The notes beneath the pieces were generated by a model. That model saw nothing but the letters and a program-made list of their open reading frames with translations, made no database searches and was not told the DNA's origin. 25,610 bases of DNA from Syntrophaceae bacterium UBA6109 (lineage in GTDB: Bacteria > Desulfobacterota > Syntrophia > Syntrophales > UBA6109): positions 17,013-42,622 of the forward strand of contig DIWJ01000096.1 of NCBI GenBank assembly GCA_002428445.1. Reading direction: 5' to 3'. This document shows positions 7,122 through 16,096 of the stretch, piece after piece (position 1 is the stretch's first letter; every line of letters begins with the position of its first letter). The translations under genes and the position numbers were made by a program.

Positions 7122-8618
7122 ATGACCGTCCGTGCCCGTCTGATGCTGGCAACCGTGCTGGCGCTTGTCGTGACGATGTCCATCTGGGGCTGGATCCAAC
7201 TGCACACGCTGGAGAACCTGCTGTTCGAACAGCAGGGGAAGCGCCTGAGCGGCGTCGCGGAGACCATCGGCACCTACTATCAGCACTTTCCCACCGGCCA
7301 GGGCCTTTCGGCGCTGGACACGGCCCTCAAGGAGCATGTCCAGTCGGATATCCGTCTTGCCCGGATTGATCTCTTTTCGCTCGGCAAGGGATCGATCGAA
7401 TATGTGGCCGGCGCCAGCCGCGTCCATTACGAATGGCCCGACTCACTGGTGGCGACGGCCGCTGCCAAGATGAAGCCGGAGATGGTCCAGTTGTCGACCG
7501 ACGGAGGCCCCGCCCTGGGACTTCTCTATCCCTTCCTGGCAGATAACGACGTCCTCACGATTGTCGGAGTCATTGCCTTTTCCCGTGCGAACTGGGAAAT
7601 ACTCTCCCGGGCACAGTACCTGATGGTCTTCAGCACGGGGGGATTGCTGCTGGCGATCCTCCTCGCCCTGGGCCTCAGTTACGGCTGGATCATCGGCCGC
7701 CCTCTCCGGATCATCATCCGTACGATCGACGCCTTCCAGTCCGGCCAGTACGTCAAGCGCATTCCCTTCGACCGTCGCGAAGATGAATGGGGGCAGTTGT
7801 CCGACCACTTTAACCGCATGGCGGACGAGGTGGAAAGAGTCCTGGCAAGAAATCAGGAGTTGAACAGGCAGTTGGAGCAGAAGGTCCAGGAAGCCACTTC
7901 CAGGGTGATCGATCTGCAGATGCAGGTCAATCAACTGCAGCAGCTGACCGCGCTCGGATACCTCACGGCGACCCTGGCGCACGATCTGGGTACGCCCCTG
8001 CACTCCATTGCCGGCATGACGAAACTTCTCCTGGAAGGACAGGGCTGGCCTGCCGATGCGACGCGGAAACTGGAGCTGATCCTGCAGCAGACGGAAAGAC
8101 TTCACAGCGTCATCCAGAACGTTCGACGGGCAACGCGCCTCCCCGAGGCGCACTTCGAAGCCTTGACTGTCCCCGATATCCTCCAGGAATCCCTTCCCCT
8201 GATCGAACCGCTGATTTCGAAAGCGGGCATCCGCCTCGACCTTCAGATCGAACCGTCTCTGCCGGTGATCTACGTCGATCGGTACCGCTTCCAGACAGCC
8301 CTGCTCAACCTGATTCAGAACTCCGTCGAGGCCATGCCGGCGGGAGGACGGATCCTGATCTCAGCGCAAAGGGATGAGGCCGGGCAGAGCATCGCCCTGG
8401 CAGTGGGTGACGACGGCAGGGGGATTCCTCCGGAGTTGATCGGGAAAGTCTGTCAGCCTTTTTTCAGCACCCATACGGAAGAGGGAATGCGGGGACTGGG
8501 ACTTGCGATCGTTCAGGATATCGTCAAGATCCACAACGGACGCATGACGATCGAAAGCCCTCCGGATGGGGGCACAACGATCACGCTGTTCTTCCCCGAT
8601 TCCCGCCGCGATGGGTGA
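7122..8618 (+). CDS. Membrane sensor histidine kinase (HAMP, HisKA, HATPase_c)
   Basis: The 498-residue product is a two-component sensor kinase. A first membrane helix lies at about residues 5-25, a periplasmic sensor domain at about 30-165 (no recognised ligand motif) and a second helix at about 167-190. A HAMP domain follows (RPLRIIIRTIDAFQSGQY to about 243), then a Gln-rich coiled coil. The HisKA phosphoacceptor is His287 (LAHDLGTPLHS). The ATPase domain has the N-box NLIQNSVEA (Asn396, Asn400), G1 box DDGRGIPPE, F box PFFSTH and G2 box MRGLGLAI. The ATG at 7122 has GAGG 8 nt upstream; the frame is open to 6993, but that part covers the terminator. The kinase class matches partners of NtrC-type regulators, and one is encoded convergently at 9149-10468. 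Confidence 0.93.
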   Translation: MTVRARLMLATVLALVVTMSIWGWIQLHTLENLLFEQQGKRLSGVAETIGTYYQHFPTGQGLSALDTALKEHVQSDIRLARIDLFSLGKGSIEYVAGASRVHYEWPDSLVATAAAKMKPEMVQLSTDGGPALGLLYPFLADNDVLTIVGVIAFSRANWEILSRAQYLMVFSTGGLLLAILLALGLSYGWIIGRPLRIIIRTIDAFQSGQYVKRIPFDRREDEWGQLSDHFNRMADEVERVLARNQELNRQLEQKVQEATSRVIDLQMQVNQLQQLTALGYLTATLAHDLGTPLHSIAGMTKLLLEGQGWPADATRKLELILQQTERLHSVIQNVRRATRLPEAHFEALTVPDILQESLPLIEPLISKAGIRLDLQIEPSLPVIYVDRYRFQTALLNLIQNSVEAMPAGGRILISAQRDEAGQSIALAVGDDGRGIPPELIGKVCQPFFSTHTEEGMRGLGLAIVQDIVKIHNGRMTIESPPDGGTTITLFFPDSRRDG

Positions 8619-8636
8619 AAGGAACCGCAGGCCCCG

Positions 8637-8677
8637 AAAAAAAGGAAAGGCGCGAATCGATGGATTCGCGCCTTTCC
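8637..8677 (-). terminator. Rho-independent terminator of the Lys/Ala-rich secreted protein gene
   Basis: A perfect 15-bp stem (8644-8658 with 8663-8677, arm GGAAAGGCGCGAATC) has a 4-nt loop. On the minus strand it is followed by seven T residues (8643-8637), so it ends the small minus-strand gene. The kinase stop is only 20 nt away, and the hairpin may also shield the convergent kinase transcript. Confidence 0.9.
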
Positions 8678-8706
8678 CGAAGATCTGAAATCCGCAGAAA
8701 AAAGTC

Positions 8707-8952
8707 TTACTTCGCTGCGGGGGCCGCCGGGGCAGCCGCTTCCTTCTTCTCGGCCTTCTTCTCGGCCTTCTTGGAGGCCTTCTTCGAGGTCTTCTTCTTC
8801 TCGGCCTTCTTCTCGGGCGCCGCTTTCGCGGGCTCTGCAGCCGCTACTGCTGCCGGGGCAGCCGGAGCCGCGGGGGCAGCCTTCTCAGCCGCGATAACCG
8901 AACCGCAGAACAGGAACACCAAACCGATCACGATAACCATCAAACGCTTCAT
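8707..8952 (-). CDS. 81-residue secreted Lys/Ala/Pro-rich protein
   Basis: The product has a clear signal peptide (MKRLMVIVIGLVFLF, small residues, cleavage likely after SVIA) and a mature part of about 60 residues made almost wholly of Ala, Pro, Lys and Glu. This includes repeated KKAEKK/KKASKK runs like histone H1 tails, but exported. It has no cysteine beyond the signal peptide and no globular core, so it is probably extended and strongly basic in the centre. The ATG at 8952 follows a perfect AGGAGGT. Its promoter is a consensus sigma54 site, it has its own terminator, and it lies between the kinase and the sigma54 activator. Function is unknown; an envelope or polyanion-binding role is only inference. 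Confidence 0.82.
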   Translation of the reverse strand: MKRLMVIVIGLVFLFCGSVIAAEKAAPAAPAAPAAVAAAEPAKAAPEKKAEKKKTSKKASKKAEKKAEKKEAAAPAAPAAK

Positions 8953-8993
8953 TTCACTACCTCCTGAGATTTTTTGACTTTTGCCTAGGATGG

Positions 8994-9009
8994 AGCAAGG
9001 CCCGTGCCA
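8994..9009 (-). promoter_or_regulatory. Consensus sigma54 (-24/-12) promoter
   Basis: Read on the minus strand, TGGCACG (9009-9003), N4, TTGCT (8998-8994) matches the sigma54 consensus TGGCACG-N4-TTGCW at every defined position. Transcription would start near 8983, giving a leader of about 31 nt with AGGAGGT before the ATG at 8952. Confidence 0.85.
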
Positions 9010-9109
9010 CAGGCCTTCAACCGGCCGCTTATGATGCAAATATTCAAATGTAAAGGGTATTGGCGATTCGGATATCCGGGGCGGCTGCAGGCCGCGGCGG
9101 GAACATTGT

Positions 9110-9144
9110 AGAATTCCTCCCCAGTCGCTGGGGAATTTTTCATC
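9110..9144 (-). promoter_or_regulatory. 35-nt dyad, copy B: candidate enhancer (UAS) of an NtrC-family activator
   Basis: Read on the minus strand, the element starts GATGAAAAATTCC, has the dyad CCCCAG-N3-CTGGGG and ends GAATTCT. It matches copy A (6366-6400) at 29 of 35 positions and starts 149 bp upstream of the invariant -12 C of the sigma54 promoter. That distance suits an enhancer bound by the NtrC-type regulator whose gene ends 4 nt before it. On the plus strand the same dyad is followed by five T, so a plus-strand terminator role cannot be excluded. Confidence 0.62.
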
Positions 9145-9148
9145 GGTA

Positions 9149-10468
9149 CTACTTGCCGTCGCCGGCAGCATCTTTGGAGAGCCCATAGCGGAGGATCTTG
9201 GTGCGAAGCGTCTTTCGGTCGATGCCAAGGAGTTGGGCGGTACGGCTCTGATTCCAGTCCGTGTTCTTGAGCATCTGGAGGATCTGCTCCCGCTCGGCGC
9301 CTTCCAGGGGTCGCCATTCGGCCTTCCTGCGGAATTTCTCGGGAAGATTTTCGGGCAGGATCATCATGAAGGGGGACAGGAGCAGGGTCTGCTGCAATAC
9401 GTTCTGCAATTCCCGGACGTTGCCGGGCCAATCGTAGGCCATGAGCTGTTCCATGGCATCATCGGATATCCCCGCGGTGGGATATCCGAGCTTGGCCAGA
9501 AGAGACTTGATCAGTTGCGGCAGGTCTTCCTTATGTTCCCTCAACGGGGGCATGCGGAGGCGTACGACGAAACGGTACAGAAGATCAGCCCGGAACCTTC
9601 CCTTCACGACTTCCTCGTCGACCTTCCGGTTTGCCGCGCCGACGACGCGGACGGAGACGTGGTGGACTTCCCGTCCGCCGAGCCGCCGGACTTCTCCATC
9701 CTGCATGAACCGCAGCAGTTTCCCCTGGAGTGCGGTGGACATCTCGGTAATTTCATCGAGAAACATCGTGCCGCCCTCGGCGGAGGAGAGGAGTCCCGGG
9801 TGGGGCCGGTCGGCGCCGGTGAAGGCGCCTTTTTCGTACCCGAACAACTCCGATTCCAGCAGGGTATCCGGAATGGCGCCGCAATGAACCGGCACGAATG
9901 GTTTTTCGGAGTGCGAGCTAAGCTGGTGCAGCGAACGGGCGGCCAGTTCCTTTCCCGTGCCGCTCTCTCCTTCGATGAGGATGCTGGCGTCGGAATCGGC
10001 GACGCGGGCCAGTTGCTTGTAAAATGCGACCATCGTCGCGGAAGAGCCGATGAACTGCGGTTCGTCCTTCAACGTCGGCTGGCCGCGCATCCTCCGTTGC
10101 CTCAACTCCCGGACTTCGAGGACCTTCCGGACCAGCGCGCGCGCCGCGTCGGGTGAAAAGGGTTTGCTGATGTAATCCCAGGCGCCCAGATTGAGGGCTT
10201 CCATCGTGGTCTGCAGGTCCCCGTAGGCGGTCATGAGAACGACCGGCAGTTCCGGGCGCTCGCCGTGAACGTGGTGGAGGAATTGCAGACCGTCCATATC
10301 CGGCATCCGGATATCGGACATGAGCAGGTCGTAACCGGACAGGTCCCTCGCAAGGGCTTTCCTGGCGGACGTATCGGTGTCCACCTCATATCCAGCCCGG
10401 GAAAGCGTCTCCTGCAGGAACTCGCAGGCGACGGCGTCATCGTCGATGATCAGAATCCGTACCGGCAT
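9149..10468 (-). CDS. NtrC-family sigma54-dependent response regulator
   Basis: The 439-residue protein has the three classic domains. The receiver (1-120) has acidic pocket Asp9-Asp11, phosphoacceptor Asp52 (SDIRMPDMDG) and Lys102. The AAA+ domain (about 140-370) has Walker A GESGTGKE (167-174), the sigma54-contacting GAFTGA loop (214-219), Walker B TMFLDE and the sensor-like region VVGAANRK. A Fis-type helix-turn-helix lies at about 390-430 (NQSRTAQLLGIDRKTLRTKI). Phosphorylation at Asp52 should allow it to activate sigma54 promoters from upstream sites. The start at 10468 lies 9 nt after the GAPDH stop, with AAAGGA inside the end of that gene, so it is co-transcribed with GAPDH. Its likely partner is the convergent kinase at 7122-8618. 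Confidence 0.95.
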   Translation of the reverse strand: MPVRILIIDDDAVACEFLQETLSRAGYEVDTDTSARKALARDLSGYDLLMSDIRMPDMDGLQFLHHVHGERPELPVVLMTAYGDLQTTMEALNLGAWDYISKPFSPDAARALVRKVLEVRELRQRRMRGQPTLKDEPQFIGSSATMVAFYKQLARVADSDASILIEGESGTGKELAARSLHQLSSHSEKPFVPVHCGAIPDTLLESELFGYEKGAFTGADRPHPGLLSSAEGGTMFLDEITEMSTALQGKLLRFMQDGEVRRLGGREVHHVSVRVVGAANRKVDEEVVKGRFRADLLYRFVVRLRMPPLREHKEDLPQLIKSLLAKLGYPTAGISDDAMEQLMAYDWPGNVRELQNVLQQTLLLSPFMMILPENLPEKFRRKAEWRPLEGAEREQILQMLKNTDWNQSRTAQLLGIDRKTLRTKILRYGLSKDAAGDGK

Positions 10469-10477
10469 GCCGCGGGA

Positions 10478-12120
<1,643 letters not shown>

Positions 12121-12243
12121 GGGCATGCCCTCCTGTATTCCCCGCTCTTCCGGCGATCCGGCCTGGCGTCCGGAAGTCCCCGAAGGCGGGCGTTGTTGAG
12201 AGGTTGATCGGGAGCCGCACGGTGCGATCGGCTGTTGCCTTCG

Positions 12244-12272
12244 TGGATAGCCCGAAAAACCGCCCCTGTCAA
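12244..12272 (-). promoter_or_regulatory. Sigma70-type promoter of the GAF-gap-regulator unit
   Basis: On the minus strand a perfect -35 TTGACA (12272-12267) and TATCCA (12249-12244) are spaced 17 nt apart. Transcription would start near 12237, leaving a leader of about 117 nt in which I see no known riboswitch. Just upstream, a GCTGCC/GGCAGC hairpin followed by GCC and T5 (about 12275-12310) may terminate cysE transcription. Confidence 0.55.
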
Positions 12273-12330
12273 AGGGAAAAAGGCTTTCGGCGCTGCCAAG
12301 GCAGCCGGAGATGGCGGGGGACGGGCAGGA

Positions 12331-13284
12331 TCAACGGGAGGTCCCCCGGAAGACCAGTTCCGGCTTCTTCAGGAAGACTTCCGTATCGGGTGGAACCGAA
12401 TCGGTGATCCACACGTTCCCGCCGATGACGGATCGGGCGCCGATCACGGTGCGGCCCCCCAGGATCGTGGCGTTGGAGTAGATCGTGACGTCGTCCTCGA
12501 TCGTCGGGTGTCGTTTTTCCGTCCGCAGGCGTTCGCACTCTTCCTTGCGCAGGGAAAGAGCCCCGAGGGTTACACCCTGATAAATCCGGACGCGGTCGCC
12601 GATGATCGATGTCGCGCCGATCACGACGCCGGTGCCGTGATCGATGAAAAAGCCCCGCCCGATCTCTGCGCCGGGGTGGATGTCGATACCGCTGAGGCTG
12701 TGGGCATACTCGGTCATGATCCGCGGAAGCAGCGGGACCTTTTGTTCCAGCAGGAAATGGGCGGCCCGATAGACGGTGATGGCAAAGAGTCCGGGATAAC
12801 TGAAGATGACCTCGTCATGACTCTGAGCGGCGGGGTCGCCCTCAAAAGCGGCCCGAATATCCCCGGCCAGCATCGCCCGCAGTTGCGGCAGGTAACGGAT
12901 GAAGGAGATTGCGATCTGCTGTCCCCGCTCATCGCAGAAGGTGCAGGGCTGCTGGTAGCGGATGCAGTCGTGGCGGATGGCGAGGGCAATCTGCCGGGAC
13001 AGCACCTCGAACAGGGCGGTGACCTCCTCGCCAAAGTAGTAGGTCAGGTTGATCTCGTCCACGCGGGACCTGCTGAAGTAGCCGGGATAGAGAATCCGCC
13101 GCGTCCGTTCGATCAAGTCGATGAGGGCCTCCCGGGAAGGCAGCGGTTCGGACGTGACGTGCTCGAAGCAGTCGTTGCTGCCGCAAGAAGAGACCAGCCG
13201 CTCTACGACGGCGGGTATTTCGGCCCGGTACTGGAGTTCCGAGGCCACTTCGGTCTTGCATGCATCCATCTTGGCGTCGTCCAT
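12331..13284 (-). CDS. cysE: Serine O-acetyltransferase
   Basis: The 317-residue protein makes O-acetylserine from serine and acetyl-CoA, the precursor of cysteine. The N-terminal ~185 residues are a helical domain with several cysteines (Cys34, Cys39, Cys107, Cys114, Cys117). From about 190 comes the left-handed beta helix of hexapeptide repeats (IHPGAEIGRGFFIDHGTGVVIG, then IYQGVTLGA), with catalytic-type His195 and Asp215-His216 in the family positions. It is longer than the classic 270 residues, as in the EpsC-type enzymes. The ATG at 13284 has AAAAGGA about 6 nt upstream. It lies 42 nt behind nifS, so it would supply cysteine to the desulfurase in the same operon. Confidence 0.9.
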   Translation of the reverse strand: MDDAKMDACKTEVASELQYRAEIPAVVERLVSSCGSNDCFEHVTSEPLPSREALIDLIERTRRILYPGYFSRSRVDEINLTYYFGEEVTALFEVLSRQIALAIRHDCIRYQQPCTFCDERGQQIAISFIRYLPQLRAMLAGDIRAAFEGDPAAQSHDEVIFSYPGLFAITVYRAAHFLLEQKVPLLPRIMTEYAHSLSGIDIHPGAEIGRGFFIDHGTGVVIGATSIIGDRVRIYQGVTLGALSLRKEECERLRTEKRHPTIEDDVTIYSNATILGGRTVIGARSVIGGNVWITDSVPPDTEVFLKKPELVFRGTSR

Positions 13285-13326
13285 AGATGTCCTTTTGCCG
13301 ACGTTCCGGCGAAAATGCCGGCTTTC

Positions 13327-14505
13327 CTAAGCACTCGCGCACTTCTCGCCGGGTTTCCAATAGGGCGACATGCCGCGCAGCCGTTCGATGACTCCCGGCA
13401 GTTTCTCGATGACGAAGTCGATATCCTCCTCCGTGTTGTAGACGCTCAGACTGAAGCGGATCGAACCGTGGGCCATCGTGAAGGGGACGCCCATGGCGCG
13501 AAGCACGTGCGACGGCTGCAGCGAGCCGGATGTGCAAGCCGAGCCGGAGGATGCGCAGATCCCGAACTGGTCCATCAGCAGGAGAATGCCCTCGCCCTCG
13601 ACATATTCGAAACTGATATTGGTCGTGTTCGGAAGCCGCTGTGACGTGTCGCCGTTGACGCGGCTGCCGGGGATTCTCCTGAGCAGCTCCGTTTCAAGCT
13701 TGTCCCGGAGCGCCTTCACCCTCGTATTCTCCTCTTTGAGGTTCGCAACGGCCAGCTCGCAGGCTTTCCCCAGGCCGACGATGGCCGGGGTGTTCTCCGT
13801 GCCTCCCCGGCGCTCCCTCTCCTGGTGGCCGCCGATGAAAAAGGGAGCGAATTTCGTGCCCCGGCGGATATACAAGACGCCGATCCCCTTCTGTGCGTGA
13901 AGTTTGTGGCCGGAAAAAGACAGCATGTTGATCGTAGTTTTCTTCATGTTGATGGGCATCTTGCCGACGACCTGCACGGCATCGGTATGAAAGAGGATGT
14001 CCCGTTCATAGGCCATCCGGGCGGCCCTTTCCACGGGAAAGACGACGCCGGTTTCGTTGTTGGCCCACATGATGCTCGCAACCGCGGTGTCCGAAGTGAG
14101 GCTCTTCGCGTAACTGTCCATGTCCAGCCGCCCGCCCGAATCCACGGGGATTTCTGTGACCCGGTATCCCTCTTTGCGGAGGTGGTGGCAGAGCGACCGG
14201 ATGGCGGGATGTTCGACTCGGCTCGTGACGATATGTTTCTTGTCCGGGGAAACCGCCAGCGCCGATCGGATGGCGGCATTGTCGCTCTCCGTTCCGCAGC
14301 TCGTGAAGACGATTTCCTCGGGCTCGGCACCCAGGATGTCTGCCACCTGTCCGCGGGCCTTGCCGACGTGGTGCGCCACCTGACCTCCGAAGGAATGCAT
14401 ACTGGAAGGATTTCCATAGAGCTCCGAAAAAAACGGCAGCATCGCCTCGAGGACTTCCGGGGCGACTTTCGTCGTGGCGTTGTTGTCGAGGTAAACGGTC
14501 TTCAC
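13327..14505 (-). CDS. nifS: Cysteine desulfurase, NifS type
   Basis: The 392-residue PLP enzyme releases sulfur from cysteine for Fe-S assembly. It begins KTVYLDNNATT, carries the PLP lysine Lys201 (SFSGHKLHAQKG), the PLP-phosphate contacts TESDNAA and HTDAVQ, and the mobile catalytic Cys324 in SSGSACTSG. Length and motifs fit NifS/IscS group I. The start is GTG at 14505, which overlaps the nifU stop by 4 nt (GTGA) and follows GGAGGAGG, so the two are translationally coupled. The frame is open to 14598, but that part lies within nifU. It is followed by cysE. Confidence 0.95.
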   Translation of the reverse strand: MKTVYLDNNATTKVAPEVLEAMLPFFSELYGNPSSMHSFGGQVAHHVGKARGQVADILGAEPEEIVFTSCGTESDNAAIRSALAVSPDKKHIVTSRVEHPAIRSLCHHLRKEGYRVTEIPVDSGGRLDMDSYAKSLTSDTAVASIMWANNETGVVFPVERAARMAYERDILFHTDAVQVVGKMPINMKKTTINMLSFSGHKLHAQKGIGVLYIRRGTKFAPFFIGGHQERERRGGTENTPAIVGLGKACELAVANLKEENTRVKALRDKLETELLRRIPGSRVNGDTSQRLPNTTNISFEYVEGEGILLLMDQFGICASSGSACTSGSLQPSHVLRAMGVPFTMAHGSIRFSLSVYNTEEDIDFVIEKLPGVIERLRGMSPYWKPGEKCASA

Positions 14506-15326
14506 TTGGACACCTCCTCCACAATAAGTTCGGGGGTGACGAATTCCCGGAGTTTCGTTTCCACAAAATGCTTCAGTGTAATGTTTGAGGCCTTGCATGC
14601 GGCGCAGGCGCCGCGGGTGGCCACCAGGACGCGGTTGTCGACGACGTCGATCAGTTCGATGTCGCCGCCGTCCTGCTTCAGGGACGGCCGGATTTCCCGC
14701 TCCAGCGTTTCCTCGATCTTGCGGATCTTCTGGATGTTGGACATCTTCGGCTTGGCCGCCGGTTTGGTTTCGGACCGGACGCGGTCAAGGATCTCCTGAA
14801 TGGCCGGATGGCATCCTCCGCATCCTCCGCCTGCCTTCGTATAGTTTGTAACCTCTTCGACGGTCGTGAGCTTGTTTTCACGGATGGCCCGTTCGATCTC
14901 ATGGTCGGTTACGCCGAAACATTCGCAGACGATCTTTTCCTCCGGCTCCGTGGAGGCGATGCCCTTATAGTTTTCGATCGCTTTCTCCAGGGCCTGCTGT
15001 CCCAGAACGGAGCAATGCATCTTTTCTCTGGGAAGACCTCCGAGGTATGCCGCAATGTCCTGGTTGGTAACTTTGGCGGCTTCCTCGAGAGTCATGCCCT
15101 TGATGATTTCCGTCAACGCCGACGAAGCGGCAATCGCGCTGGCGCAGCCGAAGGTCTTGAACTTGGCTTCCTTGATGCGCTTGTTTTCGTCGAGCTTGAA
15201 CGTCAGCTTCAGGGCGTCGCCGCAGGCGATGGATCCGATTTCCGCCGATCCGTCGGGATTTTCCACCTCGCCGACATTGCGCGGGTTAAGGAAATGCTCC
15301 CGCACCTTGTCCGTATATTCCCACAT
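14502..15326 (-). CDS. nifU: Three-domain Fe-S scaffold protein NifU
   Basis: The 274-residue protein has the full NifU arrangement. The N-terminal IscU-like scaffold (about 1-125) has Cys35, Cys61 and Cys105. The central BFD-like [2Fe-2S] domain has Cys134, Cys136, Cys169 and Cys172 (CECFG, GGCGGC). The C-terminal Nfu domain (about 200-274) has Cys241-x2-Cys244 (GACAACKAS). All nine key cysteines are present. It receives sulfur from NifS and passes Fe-S clusters to apo-proteins in the cytoplasm. No nitrogenase genes are in view, so a housekeeping role is more likely than nitrogen fixation. The ATG at 15326 has GGGAGGG about 7 nt upstream. It is first in nifU-nifS-cysE, behind a sigma70-like promoter. 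Confidence 0.95.
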   Translation of the reverse strand: MWEYTDKVREHFLNPRNVGEVENPDGSAEIGSIACGDALKLTFKLDENKRIKEAKFKTFGCASAIAASSALTEIIKGMTLEEAAKVTNQDIAAYLGGLPREKMHCSVLGQQALEKAIENYKGIASTEPEEKIVCECFGVTDHEIERAIRENKLTTVEEVTNYTKAGGGCGGCHPAIQEILDRVRSETKPAAKPKMSNIQKIRKIEETLEREIRPSLKQDGGDIELIDVVDNRVLVATRGACAACKASNITLKHFVETKLREFVTPELIVEEVSK

Positions 15327-15388
15327 GGCCGTTTCCCTCCCTTTCTCTTGCAGCCGGCCGCTGAAGGCGGCAAGCCGGGACGATCATA

Positions 15389-15401
15389 ACGTTCCCAACG
15401 T
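15389..15401. promoter_or_regulatory. Dyad at the nifU transcription start: candidate operator
   Basis: ACGTT-N3-AACGT is a perfect 13-bp dyad that begins 2 bp downstream of the nifU -10 box and covers the expected transcription start. A repressor bound here would block transcription. It does not look like the standard IscR sites, and no regulator gene is adjacent. Confidence 0.4.
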
Positions 15402-15403
15402 CT

Positions 15404-15433
15404 AATCTAGTGATGCCGAAGACAAAAAGTCAA
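15404..15433 (-). promoter_or_regulatory. Sigma70-type promoter of nifU-nifS-cysE
   Basis: On the minus strand TTGACT (15433-15428) and TAGATT (15409-15404) are spaced 18 nt apart, about 80 nt upstream of the nifU start codon. Confidence 0.6.
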
Positions 15434-15464
15434 GATCACCGACGCGGGACTGACGAGTTCCGGA

Positions 15465-15611
15465 TTCAACAGCCCCATGCCTGCTTCTTCAGGCTGTTCA
15501 AAAATGCCCGGATGCAAGGCCCCCGAAATCCTGAGCCACGAGGCGTACTGGTATGTACGTCGAATGGTGAAGGGTGAGGGGAACGCCGCAGGCGGGCGTT
15601 TTTCAACAGCC
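15465..15611 (-). repeat. Three-armed intergenic repeat, copy 1
   Basis: Read on the minus strand, the element starts 3 nt after the stop codon of the MTH1187 gene with the arm GGCTGTTGA. A body follows, then the complementary arm TTGAACAGCC (ending at 15492), a 17-nt spacer and a second copy of the first arm (to 15465). It is clearly homologous along its length to 17412-17556. The arms differ from that copy by paired changes (CTG/CAG against CGG/CCG). The element is about 120 bp between outer arms plus the 17-nt spacer and third arm. It encodes no credible protein; a spurious frame reading GCKAPEILSHEAYW runs through it. Confidence 0.8.
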
Positions 15612-15614
15612 GCG

Positions 15615-15908
15615 CTAAAGCTTGCTCTGGACGGACCGTATCTTGCTTTCGATCCGGCCGCCCTCTCCCCTGCGGTAGTCGACCTTCATCGTCATGTAGA
15701 TCCGGTTGCTGTCCTTCTCCAGCTCCTCGAAGCAGCGGGTCACGAGTCCCATGACCTCTTCCCACTCGCCTTCGATGCTCGTTCCCATGGGTCCGAACCG
15801 GTAGGGAAGGCCGCTGTCACGGATGATGCGGATGATCCTGGAGACATAGGGGCTGACGCTTTCCCCCTTGTCGGTGGGAAACATCGCCAGATCGATGAGG
15901 ACGCTCAT
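15615..15908 (-). CDS. MTH1187-family (DUF77) thiamine-binding-type protein
   Basis: The 97-residue cytoplasmic protein has the compact ferredoxin-like MTH1187 pattern: SVLIDLAMFPTDKGESVSPYVSRI at the start, then YRFGPMGTSIEGEWEEVMGLV and a final charged strand. Some members bind thiamine or its precursors; no reaction is established. The ATG at 15908 is chosen because AAGGAGAG lies about 6 nt upstream and the family begins here; the frame continues to 16055 without a better start. It is divergent from the aminotransferase. The repeat element begins 3 nt after its stop codon. Confidence 0.88.
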   Translation of the reverse strand: MSVLIDLAMFPTDKGESVSPYVSRIIRIIRDSGLPYRFGPMGTSIEGEWEEVMGLVTRCFEELEKDSNRIYMTMKVDYRRGEGGRIESKIRSVQSKL

Positions 15909-16096
15909 AGAACTCTCCTTGCTGAAAATAATAGATCCTTCGCAGTCTCTCTGCCGCGATCCCGCGAAAGCGCGGATTATACGCCGGGTCGCCTCTTCTT
16001 TCCAGCGTTTCCAACAAATTCGTGGCAAAAATCTTGTGTTTGTACTAAGGAGCAAAATTCATTTGTTCCATAAGTTTTTGTATCTGCGGGGGACCC

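Noticed and set aside
9119..9140. CCCCAG/CTGGGG hairpin with five T on the plus strand as a terminator
   Set aside because: No plus-strand gene ends near it and the 6-bp stem is short. The homologous copy at 6366-6400 has no T-run, and the fixed distance to sigma54 promoters fits an enhancer better. It is kept as an alternative in the feature entry.
8707..9228. A 173-codon version of the Lys/Ala-rich protein
   Set aside because: The extra N-terminus covers the sigma54 promoter and leader. The ATG at 8952 has a perfect Shine-Dalgarno and starts a signal peptide.
16030..16050. Near sigma54 site TGGCA-N6-TTGT upstream of the aminotransferase
   Set aside because: The invariant C of the -12 GC is replaced by T, and no 35-nt dyad lies upstream.
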